59,301 nucleotides of DNA from Candidatus Bathyarchaeota archaeon (lineage in GTDB: Archaea > Thermoproteota > Bathyarchaeia > 40CM-2-53-6), in contig VBBQ01000028.1 in assembly GCA_005888755.1 (NCBI GenBank), forward strand, positions 4,358 through 63,658, written 5' to 3'. The notes beneath the pieces were generated by a model, which had not been told where the DNA came from, did no database searches, and saw nothing but the letters and a program-made list of their open reading frames with translations. A program made the position numbers and the translations under genes. Below, piece after piece: positions 52,143 to 59,301 of the stretch; within the stretch, counting starts at the first letter, position 1, and the number at the start of each line of letters is the position of its first letter.

Positions 52143-53489
52143 GTGGTCATCTTTACTGGCATAAGCCCGCTCCCGAGACCCTCATCCAGGTCTAAGCACC
52201 AGAATCAGACTCCAGCTTACACAACAACTAAGCTAGGATATCGACCAAACGGGGCGCTGCGAACGCGTCAACGCCGCCGACTGATTATCGCGAAATTCGG
52301 CGGGTCCAGCCTATCCAACGGGAAAAAGATTAGCCAGGCAGCAGAATCGGTCGCCCGAGATTACTCCAAAGGAAACAGACTGGTCGTAGTGGTCAGTGCG
52401 GTCGGGAGAACTACTGATGAACTTCTCGAACTCACAAACCATGGCGCAGGAATAGTAGAAACCGACAGAGATGATATTCTTGCGATGGGCGAGAGAACCA
52501 GCGCCAGGATCTTCGCAGCATCACTGAAATCACGCGGGATACAAGCCCGTTACTTCGACCCATCAGACCGAGACTGGCCAATCATCACCGACCATGACTT
52601 TTCAAACGCAAACCCACTGAGAACACCGAGCATTCAACGAATACAAGAATATGTAAAACCGGTTGTCGAGGACGGAATTATTCCGGTCATCGGCGGTTTC
52701 ATAGGCCGAACCAGAGATGGACGAATCAGTACCCTAGGACGTGGAGGAAGCGATACCACCGCCCTCCTCCTCGCAACGGCACTCGGAGCAGACGAGGTCA
52801 TCTTGGTGACCAGCGCGCCAGGAATACTCACGGGGGACCCCAACCTGATCAGTGATACGCGTGTTCTCAGATCAATCGACATGAAAGCGTTGATTGGAAT
52901 AGCCGACAGCGGAACGAAATTCATCCATCGAAAGGCGCTGCGATACAAAGACCCAGCGATCAACATCCGAGTAATACCCAGCGCGGCAGGCAGACTCGAC
53001 GCGCAGGGCACGCAGATCACAGGCGGACCATTCCCCGATTTGGAAGTGAAGATCCATAATCCAGACCCTGTAGCCTCTATCACACTGGTAGGAAGAAACC
53101 TGCCCCAGAATCCAGAACTCATCAGGAAAGTCACGAGGATCATCAAAACGAATCTGGTCGCTGTCTCCCAAGACAACGACAGCGCGATACTCTACCTTAG
53201 TCAGGCACCAAGCCTAAGACGACAGATTTCCAGACTCCACGACGTTATTGCAAAGGATCCTCACGGTCTTGCTCTTGCGGCCCGGATGGGCATGGCGCTC
53301 ATCACCGTTAAGGGAGTCGGCTTGGAAGAGACGCCTGGAGTGGTTGCGAGAATAAGCGATGCTTTGCGGTCAAGTAACATCAACATATTCGGCGTCCTCA
53401 CCATAACATCCTCCGTCCTCGTACTCGTCGACTGGAAGGTCAGGAAACAAGCTGGTAGATTGATCAGAATTTCTCTGGAGAACAACTAG
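52143..53489 (+). CDS. Aspartate kinase
   Basis: The ORF encodes IIAKFGGSSLSNGKKI, GRGGSDTTALLLATAL and two C-terminal ACT domains (ITLVGRNL and ITVKGVGLEETPGVVARI). Homologs begin a few residues before AKFGG; the GTG at 52143 adds 46 residues of unlikely, Ser/Pro/Thr-rich sequence, so CTG at 52257 or 52281 is also possible. TATA-like CTAAATAAG lies near 52090. It feeds aspartate semialdehyde to the shikimate operon and to amino acids. Confidence 0.9.
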   Translation: MVIFTGISPLPRPSSRSKHQNQTPAYTTTKLGYRPNGALRTRQRRRLIIAKFGGSSLSNGKKISQAAESVARDYSKGNRLVVVVSAVGRTTDELLELTNHGAGIVETDRDDILAMGERTSARIFAASLKSRGIQARYFDPSDRDWPIITDHDFSNANPLRTPSIQRIQEYVKPVVEDGIIPVIGGFIGRTRDGRISTLGRGGSDTTALLLATALGADEVILVTSAPGILTGDPNLISDTRVLRSIDMKALIGIADSGTKFIHRKALRYKDPAINIRVIPSAAGRLDAQGTQITGGPFPDLEVKIHNPDPVASITLVGRNLPQNPELIRKVTRIIKTNLVAVSQDNDSAILYLSQAPSLRRQISRLHDVIAKDPHGLALAARMGMALITVKGVGLEETPGVVARISDALRSSNINIFGVLTITSSVLVLVDWKVRKQAGRLIRISLENN

Positions 53490-53490
53490 A

Positions 53491-54540
53491 ATGGTGAACA
53501 AGAGAAAGGTAGCCGTTCTCGGCGCTACCGGAATGATGGGTCAGAAATTCGTCCAGCTACTATCCCACCACTCATGGTTCGAGGTAAGCGGTGTTGCAGC
53601 ATCGGACAAGAGCGTTGGCAAAACATACGCATCATCGATTGGATCGGGAATAGAGGCAAGCCTCCCGGACGGGCTAGGAGGACTCGTTCTTTCAGAACCC
53701 AACCCGCGGGCCCTGAACGACCCGGACCTCGCCTTCTCAGCGCTCCCTGCTGAAGTCGCCGGGCCGGTGGAGGCAGAGTTTGCTAAAGCCGGGGTGCCAG
53801 TGTTCTCCAACGCATCATCGCACAGAATGGACCAGTACGTCCCACTCCTGAATCCAGAAGTAAACCCCGAACATGCCGTTATGGTAGAAGAACAGAAACG
53901 TAAGATGAAGACTGACGGTTTCATTGTCGCCAACCCCAACTGCACCACCGCCATCCTCACGCTATCTCTCAAACCCCTTCACGACAAGTACGGGCTGGAA
54001 ACCGTCGTTGTATCCTCAATGCAAGCCGTATCCGGTGCAGGCTACCCTGGAGTCGCTTCCCTCGACATCATGCACAACGTCATCCCGTTCATCAGAAACG
54101 AAGAGGAAAAAGTCGAACATGAAACCAACAAGATACTCGGAACGATGTCGAAACCCGCGGGGATTACTGTCTCCGCGAGCTGCAACAGGGTCCCAACACT
54201 CCACGGACACATAGAAGCAGTCTTCGCCAAAACACGATCAGCTGCGACCCCTAGCGAAATCGTCAAGGCGATGAGAGAGTTCATGGGAACTCCTCAACAG
54301 CTCAAGCTCCCATCAGCGCCTGACCACCCGATTGTTGTCCGAGAAGAGGAAGATCGTCCGCAGACCAGGCTCGATGTCGATGAGGGAAACGGAATGACGG
54401 TCACCGTCGGACGGATCCGGCGAGACCCAGCGTTGAATGGTGTCAAGTACATGGCCCTCGGCCACAACCTTGTCCGCGGTGGAGCGGGGTGCTCCATCCT
54501 CAACGCCGAACTCTTCGTGGCAAAGAAGCTCATCAAGTGA
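53491..54540 (+). CDS. asd: Aspartate-semialdehyde dehydrogenase
   Basis: The 349-residue protein has VAVLGATGMMGQKFVQLLSH, the catalytic Cys in VANPNCTTAILTL, and the His in CNRVPTLHGHIEAVF. It reduces aspartyl-phosphate. It starts one base after the aspartate kinase stop. It sits upstream of ADH synthase, its product's consumer. Confidence 0.95.
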   Translation: MVNKRKVAVLGATGMMGQKFVQLLSHHSWFEVSGVAASDKSVGKTYASSIGSGIEASLPDGLGGLVLSEPNPRALNDPDLAFSALPAEVAGPVEAEFAKAGVPVFSNASSHRMDQYVPLLNPEVNPEHAVMVEEQKRKMKTDGFIVANPNCTTAILTLSLKPLHDKYGLETVVVSSMQAVSGAGYPGVASLDIMHNVIPFIRNEEEKVEHETNKILGTMSKPAGITVSASCNRVPTLHGHIEAVFAKTRSAATPSEIVKAMREFMGTPQQLKLPSAPDHPIVVREEEDRPQTRLDVDEGNGMTVTVGRIRRDPALNGVKYMALGHNLVRGGAGCSILNAELFVAKKLIK

Positions 54541-54550
54541 TCCAAGAGAA

Positions 54551-55363
54551 ATGGAGACTGGAAAAACTCGCAGATTGAGGAGGATATTCCGACATGACGG
54601 GAAGACGGTGATGATACCGATGGACCATGGAGTATCAGTTGGACCGATCGAAGGACTGGCCGACATGAGCGAGACGATCGACAATGTGGCTAAGGGAGGA
54701 GCCGACGCCGTTCTCGTCCATGCAGGTATCGCGAAAACGATTGACACTCGGGGAACGGGCCTCGTACTCCACCTTTCAGGCGCCACACGATTGACCCGCG
54801 AGCCCAACTGGAAAACGCAACTATCCACTGTCAAACTGGCCCTACGTCTAGGCGCTGATGCAGTATCTGTTCACATTAACGTCGGATCCGAGCACGAGCA
54901 ACACATGCTAGACCAGTTCTCGCGAATACTAGACGAAAGCGACGACGTCGGCTTACCAGTCCTTGCTATGATGTATCCGAGGGGGCCTAGAATCCAGAAC
55001 GAGCACGCTTACGAGGTCGTTAGCCACGCAGCTCGGCTCGGCTACGAACTAGGAGCAGACATCGTCAAGACAAACTATACTGGAGATGTTGAAAGCTTCC
55101 GAAACGTCGTCAAGAGCGTCAAAGCGCCGTTGGTCGTAGCCGGGGGGCCCAAAGCAGGCAGCGAATCCGAGACGCTCCAGCTCGTCTCAGACTCGATCAA
55201 GGCGGGAGCTGCCGGAGTGTCGATTGGGCGAAACGTGTTCCAGAACAACAGACCTACGTTGATGACCCGAGCACTCGTCGAGATAGTCCACAACGGCAGC
55301 AGCCCCACACGCGCACTCTCTATTCTTGGTGAAAGAAGTGAAAGAATTCTGGCTAGAGCCTAA
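54551..55363 (+). CDS. 2-amino-3,7-dideoxy-D-threo-hept-6-ulosonate synthase
   Basis: The 270-residue class-I aldolase-like enzyme has GKTVMIPMDHGVSVGPIEGL, MMYPRGPRIQNEHAYEVVSH, IVKTNYTG with the Schiff-base Lys, and GAAGVSIGRNVFQN. It condenses aspartate semialdehyde with a fructose-1-P-derived fragment (6-deoxy-5-ketofructose-1-P), the archaeal entry to shikimate. The ATG at 54551 is chosen over the longer open frame. Confidence 0.93.
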   Translation: METGKTRRLRRIFRHDGKTVMIPMDHGVSVGPIEGLADMSETIDNVAKGGADAVLVHAGIAKTIDTRGTGLVLHLSGATRLTREPNWKTQLSTVKLALRLGADAVSVHINVGSEHEQHMLDQFSRILDESDDVGLPVLAMMYPRGPRIQNEHAYEVVSHAARLGYELGADIVKTNYTGDVESFRNVVKSVKAPLVVAGGPKAGSESETLQLVSDSIKAGAAGVSIGRNVFQNNRPTLMTRALVEIVHNGSSPTRALSILGERSERILARA

Positions 55364-56384
55364 CCCTGATCTCTCTGCAGAAGCCATCCGCAAGATGGTT
55401 AACGAGGCTAGGCCGCACACGGTCGTCACAGACACCGACCTTAACGGAGTCTCAGCGAAAATCGCCTCGCGACGAGAAGGAACGGACATTCTCGTCACGT
55501 CAAACTTTGACGACGTGCTCGGCGCCAAGAAGAACAAGATGGCAGTAGCGCTGGAGGTTACGATTACCAAACAGAAGGACCTTGACAAAATATCTCAGGC
55601 GCTAGGACTGGGTCCTGATTATGTCCTGGTCAACTGTCCCAACTGGAAGATCATCCCGCTCGAAAATCTGATCGCAGAGGTGAAGGGTCGTTCGAAACTT
55701 CTTGCTAGAACCACGAGTTATGACGAGAGCAGGATAGCGCTCTCAACTCTGGAGCTGGGAGCCGATGGGATAACCCTCGCCTCCCATGACATGAGTGAGA
55801 TTCTCAAGACCCGAGACCTGATGCTTGGAGACCCGGAGCAGATCTCGCTCTCTACGGCTCAGGTGACAAGGGTCAAGCCCATTGAAACCGGAGCCAGAGT
55901 CTGCGTGGACACGACTGAGATTCTTGAACCCGGCGAAGGACTATTGACTGGCTCTTCGTCGCAAGCACTCTTCCTGGTGGAGGGCGAAGTACATCCCAAC
56001 CCTCATGTGAACTCGCGACCCTTCAGGGTAAACGCGGGCCCCGTCTCGTCATACGTTCTAATGGCGAAAGGAAAAACACGGTACCTCTCCGAGCTATCAG
56101 CAGGAGAAACCATACTCCTGATCGATAGGACGGGAAGAACACGGAGCGTTGACGTCGCGAGAGTAAAGATCGAACGCAGGCCGATGATTCTCGTCGAAGC
56201 GAACATCGGAAACCGAAAGATAACGACGATAGTTCAGAACGCTGAAACAGTCCGGCTAGTTACTCGAGACGGGTCCAAGTCGGTTTCCGAGATCAAGCCT
56301 GGCGACAAAGTACTGGTCCGATTCGAAGAGGGCGGGCGCCACTTTGGAGCAAAAGTTGCAGATGAGATGATTATCGAGAAGTGA
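55326..56384 (+). CDS. 3-dehydroquinate synthase II
   Basis: The 352-residue protein begins KEFWLEPNPDLS and has YVLVNCPNWKIIPLENLIAE, GADGITLAS, ALFLVEGEVHPNPHVNSRPF and RVNAGPVSSYVLM, typical of the archaeal enzyme that makes dehydroquinate from ADH by oxidative deamination. Its start (TTG 55326 or GTG 55329) overlaps the ADH synthase end by about 35 bases. Confidence 0.93.
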   Translation: MVKEVKEFWLEPNPDLSAEAIRKMVNEARPHTVVTDTDLNGVSAKIASRREGTDILVTSNFDDVLGAKKNKMAVALEVTITKQKDLDKISQALGLGPDYVLVNCPNWKIIPLENLIAEVKGRSKLLARTTSYDESRIALSTLELGADGITLASHDMSEILKTRDLMLGDPEQISLSTAQVTRVKPIETGARVCVDTTEILEPGEGLLTGSSSQALFLVEGEVHPNPHVNSRPFRVNAGPVSSYVLMAKGKTRYLSELSAGETILLIDRTGRTRSVDVARVKIERRPMILVEANIGNRKITTIVQNAETVRLVTRDGSKSVSEIKPGDKVLVRFEEGGRHFGAKVADEMIIEK

Positions 56385-57064
56385 ACCCAAAAGTCTGCGT
56401 CTCAATCTCCTCGACCGACACCCCAGAACTACTGGGCAGAGCCCAGAGGGCTGAGAGACTCTCCGCCGACCTCGTAGAAGTTCGTTTGGACAGGCTCCGG
56501 AGCTACCATGGACTCACAAAGATAGCGAGGGCCGTGGAGCGACCAATCATCGGAACAAACAGGCCCTTGTCAGAGAAAGGATCCTTCGACAGATCCGAAA
56601 CCGAACGGTTGAAGATTCTGATGGAGGCAGTAGAGGGGGGATTCCAGTACGTGGACCTGGAGCTCACGACAAGCAGGCTTGACCGCGTCATCAAGACATT
56701 CCGAGACAAAGGTGCCAAGATCATACTATCACACCATGACCACTTCAGAACACCCGATCCGGCGAAACTTGCCTCGACCCTAGCCCAATTACGGAAATTC
56801 AAACCAGATGTCTGCAAGATCGTCACAACAGCCCAGATTCCTGAAGACAATCTGACGGTTCTCAGTCTGTTGAAAGCAAACCATCAGAGCTCACCTCTGG
56901 TGAGTTTTGCAATGGGACAGGCAGGAGTCTGGTCTAGACTACTAGCACCATTCTACGGGGCCCACTTCACCTACGCTTCTCTCGAGAGAGGGCTAGAAAC
57001 CGCCCCAGGACAATCGACTATCGCTGAACTTCGACGAATCTACGAGATGCTAGGCGTGGAGTAA
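56381..57064 (+). CDS. aroD: 3-dehydroquinate dehydratase, type I
   Basis: The 227-residue protein has LVEVRLDRLRSYHGLT, the catalytic His in ILSHHDHFRTP and the Schiff-base Lys in DVCKIVTTAQ. The GTG overlaps the stop of the gene before (GTGA). Confidence 0.93.
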   Translation: MNPKVCVSISSTDTPELLGRAQRAERLSADLVEVRLDRLRSYHGLTKIARAVERPIIGTNRPLSEKGSFDRSETERLKILMEAVEGGFQYVDLELTTSRLDRVIKTFRDKGAKIILSHHDHFRTPDPAKLASTLAQLRKFKPDVCKIVTTAQIPEDNLTVLSLLKANHQSSPLVSFAMGQAGVWSRLLAPFYGAHFTYASLERGLETAPGQSTIAELRRIYEMLGVE

Positions 57065-57070
57065 CAACAC

Positions 57071-57910
57071 ATGATCAAAGGCGACACCAGAGTCCACTCT
57101 CTCTACGGATCACCAGTATCCCACAGCCTCAGCCCGGTAATCTTCAACAGGACCTTCGAGAAACTCTGCCTCAACAGTACCTATGTGCCATTCGAGGTCA
57201 GCAAAGACAAGCTAGAAGATGCAGTGGAAGCAGCCCGCACACTAGGGTTTGATGGCTTCAACGTCACTATGCCCCACAAGACCACCATCTTGTATATGCT
57301 AGATCGACTTGATAAGACCGCGGAGAAGATTGGATCTGTAAACACGGTTGCCCGAACCAAGAGAGGACTTGTTGGATACAATACCGATGGCGAGGGGGCG
57401 ATCAGGGCCCTAAGATCCTACGGTTTCGAACCCAACAACAAGCGTATACTAGTTCTGGGGGCGGGAGGAGCTGCCAAAGCGCTAGTCCATCGTCTTTCGA
57501 AGGACAACAACAAGATCCGAATTCTCAACAGAACCTTAGACAAGGCCCGACAACTAGCGGATGACGCATCTGGCCTCGGAAGAATTTCGTATGGAGAACT
57601 TGACAAGAATACTTGGGAGAATTCTCTCCATGACACAGATCTTCTAGTCAATTCGACCCCGATACGGACCTCGGCACTCGTGTCCCAACTCAAGATCCCA
57701 CTCAACAAGTTGAAGGACACAGACTGGGTCTTCGACCTCGCATACGACAAACAGAGCGAACCAATCCCTAGTGGAAGCGGCACGATAAGCCCACTAGAGA
57801 TGCTTGTACACCAGGCTGCCCTGTCCTACGAAATTTGGCTCGATGAGACCGCTCCCTTCGCTCTAATGCGATCCTCCCTCGTCGACTATCTGGGAAAGGA
57901 TTGGAAATGA
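57071..57910 (+). CDS. aroE: Shikimate dehydrogenase
   Basis: The 279-residue protein has YGSPVSHSLSPVIFNRTFE, GFNVTMPHKT with the catalytic Lys, NTDGEGAIRALRSYG and the NADP site LVLGAGGAAKALVHRL. It reduces 3-dehydroshikimate. Six bases follow aroD. Confidence 0.95.
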   Translation: MIKGDTRVHSLYGSPVSHSLSPVIFNRTFEKLCLNSTYVPFEVSKDKLEDAVEAARTLGFDGFNVTMPHKTTILYMLDRLDKTAEKIGSVNTVARTKRGLVGYNTDGEGAIRALRSYGFEPNNKRILVLGAGGAAKALVHRLSKDNNKIRILNRTLDKARQLADDASGLGRISYGELDKNTWENSLHDTDLLVNSTPIRTSALVSQLKIPLNKLKDTDWVFDLAYDKQSEPIPSGSGTISPLEMLVHQAALSYEIWLDETAPFALMRSSLVDYLGKDWK

Positions 57911-58779
57911 AAGGGACCGGTCAGGCTCTTTCATACGGAGCCATCAGCATACTAAACGCGTTTCCTACGGGGAAAGGAGGCGCCCTTGGAGTAGACCTTT
58001 GGACCCGAGCCAAAGTCAGCCTACGCGAGGGACCTGGCCCGATCTCTGGATTTGTATCCTCGGACCCGGAAGAATCCAACAGGCTCGCGATCACAGTGGT
58101 CCAGAAAACCCTAGAGCACTATGGGTACGAGCGGAAGTTGCAAGGAGAAGTCGTCACCTCATCAAACATTCCAATAGCTGTTGGTCTCAAGAGCAGCAGC
58201 GCCGCTGCCAACGCAGTCGCCTTAGCTACCGCTTCTGCCATTGATGAAAAGACAGATGATGATGGGCTAGTCGGGATTGGAGTTGAGGCATCCATCGAAT
58301 CCGGCGTAAGCCTGACAGGAGCGTACGACGATTCATTCGCGTCCTATCACGGCGGCGGTGTCCTAACAGACAATGATCGTAGAAAGGCGGAAAAAATTCT
58401 CAAGATCCCCCGAGATCTCAGGGTCCTCATACTTGTTCCGCCACGAAAAACTCGAACAGGACAGCTGGATCGGACCAGATTTGCTCCTATTCGGCGGATA
58501 TCCGAATTAGCGTACGGCGAAGCCAGCAACGGCCACATCTGGGACGCGCTCACGCTCAACGGCCTCGCGGTCGCATCCATCCTGGGAGAAGACCCCCGCC
58601 CAGCACTCTCAGCAATCGAAGCAGGCGCACTCGGAGCAGGACTGTCCGGCAAGGGCCCTGCCGTTGCCGCGATAATCGACGAGAAAACCTTGAACCCTGT
58701 GCGACAGGCTTTCGCAAGATTCGATGGACGAGTTATCGAGGCTAACCTGAACTTTTCGAAAGCGTTGATCGAGACCTGA
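57907..58779 (+). CDS. Shikimate kinase, archaeal GHMP type
   Basis: The 290-residue GHMP-fold kinase has SYGAISILNAFPTGKGGALG, the phosphate loop IAVGLKSSSAAANAVALA and GALGAGLSGKGPAVAAI near the end. It phosphorylates shikimate, unrelated to bacterial AroK. The ATG at 57907 overlaps the aroE stop (ATGA); a TTG at 57901 is also open. Confidence 0.92.
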   Translation: MKGTGQALSYGAISILNAFPTGKGGALGVDLWTRAKVSLREGPGPISGFVSSDPEESNRLAITVVQKTLEHYGYERKLQGEVVTSSNIPIAVGLKSSSAAANAVALATASAIDEKTDDDGLVGIGVEASIESGVSLTGAYDDSFASYHGGGVLTDNDRRKAEKILKIPRDLRVLILVPPRKTRTGQLDRTRFAPIRRISELAYGEASNGHIWDALTLNGLAVASILGEDPRPALSAIEAGALGAGLSGKGPAVAAIIDEKTLNPVRQAFARFDGRVIEANLNFSKALIET

Positions 58780-59301
58780 GAGCCAGAATCAAGGGTCCCC
58801 AAGCGCTGCACGGGAAAGTGAAGGCGCCCGGATCCAAGGCGTACACCCACAGAGCACTCCTCGCCTCTCTGTTGTCAGAAGGAAAATCGATTATCGATGG
58901 AGCACTGCACTGTGATGATACCCAGCGAACACTTGAAGGGATGCAACGGTTAGGAGCGAAAGTGGTTGTCAAGAAAACCCGGACAATTTCCTACGGAGTC
59001 AGGAGACCGACAACGACCAACAGACCCTTTGACTGCGGCGAGTCCGGAGCCACCCTCAGGTTCCTGACCGCGATCGCGTCTACCTCTCTAAGAACAGTTA
59101 GGCTAACGTGCAGCCCGAGACTTGCCAACAGACCGTTGGATCCGCTTGTGAAGGCAATCAACGTTCTAGGTGCCTCCGCGCGGGCGTTCTCCGACACACG
59201 CGGCTTTGAGATAATGGTCAGGGGACCTCTCCGAGGAGGAGAAGTCACGGTTCGAGGCGACATCAGCTCCCAGTTCATCTCAGGACTCCTATTCGCAGCC
59301 C
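58776..59301 (+). CDS. aroA: EPSP synthase, N-terminal part (runs off the edge)
   Basis: This fragment has HGKVKAPGSKAYTHRALLAS, the PEP/shikimate-binding CGESGATLRFLTAIAST and LANRPLDPLVKAINVLGA, matching 3-phosphoshikimate 1-carboxyvinyltransferase. In this frame no ATG/GTG/TTG lies before KVKAPGSK; a stop precedes, and CTG at 58776 overlaps the shikimate-kinase stop as CTGA, the same junction style as the other operon genes. The frame is open to the window end. Confidence 0.93.
   Translation, partial: MRARIKGPQALHGKVKAPGSKAYTHRALLASLLSEGKSIIDGALHCDDTQRTLEGMQRLGAKVVVKKTRTISYGVRRPTTTNRPFDCGESGATLRFLTAIASTSLRTVRLTCSPRLANRPLDPLVKAINVLGASARAFSDTRGFEIMVRGPLRGGEVTVRGDISSQFISGLLFAA

Noticed and set aside
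1-59301. CRISPR arrays, rRNA, transposase or integrase genes
   Set aside because: No regular direct repeats with spacers, no rRNA and no recognisable transposase or integrase were seen on reading both strands; tRNAs could be missed by eye.

Overview
The window is archaeal. It carries a RadA recombinase, an Sm protein, NucS/EndoMS, a short archaeal adenylosuccinate synthetase, the aspartate-semialdehyde route into shikimate (ADH synthase, dehydroquinate synthase II, GHMP-type shikimate kinase), coenzyme F420 genes cofC/cofD, TrmI and AMMECR1. Several genes have a TATA-like box 25-35 nt before the start codon, as expected for leaderless or short-leader transcripts. Zinc ribbons, 4-nt gene overlaps (ATGA/GTGA/TTGA) and FixABCX with an acyl-CoA dehydrogenase fit a Thermoproteota (TACK) lineage. 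My best guess is a non-ammonia-oxidising, soil-type Nitrososphaeria or Bathyarchaeia relative; no rRNA is present to confirm this.

Layout. 1-4.5 kb: accessory DNA with a decayed M48-like protease, small membrane proteins, a DMT transporter and an exported protein. 4.8-8.8 kb: a copper operon on the minus strand (Lrp-TRASH regulator, an HTH-LAGLIDADG protein, a YHS-CopA ATPase and a small YHS protein) with an operator-like dyad. 9-14 kb: a TolB/TPR protein and three two-membrane-helix proteins with long disordered tails, divergent from radA. 14-22 kb: radA, a CBS protein, dihydroorotase, Mut7-C, AMMECR1, a glycosyltransferase and trmI. 22-29 kb: dihydrolipoamide-dehydrogenase-like protein, GT2, nucS, Sm, an ECF S component and pyrG. 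28.8-33 kb: a five-gene non-oxidative pentose-phosphate operon. 33-40 kb: acyl-CoA dehydrogenase and the fixCX / fixAB electron-transfer flavoprotein genes. 40-45 kb: tatA, tatC, a winged-helix regulator with a membrane partner, a Tat-signal protein and DUF4331. 45-51 kb: purA, a riboflavin-type ECF S component, cofC, cofD and glmS. 52-59.3 kb: aspartate kinase and asd feeding a full archaeal shikimate operon that runs off the right edge inside EPSP synthase.

Pathway links. Aspartate kinase and Asd make aspartate semialdehyde, which ADH synthase and dehydroquinate synthase II turn into dehydroquinate. AroD, AroE, shikimate kinase and AroA carry it on toward chorismate. With no oxidative pentose branch visible, transketolase, epimerase and transaldolase probably supply pentoses. 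Acyl-CoA oxidation probably passes electrons to FixAB and then through FixCX to quinone or ferredoxin.

The most unusual signals are: (1) several core genes (etfB, aroA, tatC, a wHTH gene, transaldolase) whose conserved N-termini lie upstream of any ATG/GTG/TTG, implying CTG or ATT starts; (2) an HTH plus degenerate LAGLIDADG protein inside the copper operon, beside a dyad matching the bacterial cop-box pattern TACA-N2-TGTA; (3) a three-copy intergenic hairpin element of about 75 bp; (4) a 334-bp element in two inverted copies; (5) a 134-bp inverted duplication that rewrote the 3' end of a YHS gene and carries a promoter; (6) a family of two-helix membrane proteins with exchangeable tails. Identities were counted by eye and no database search was possible.
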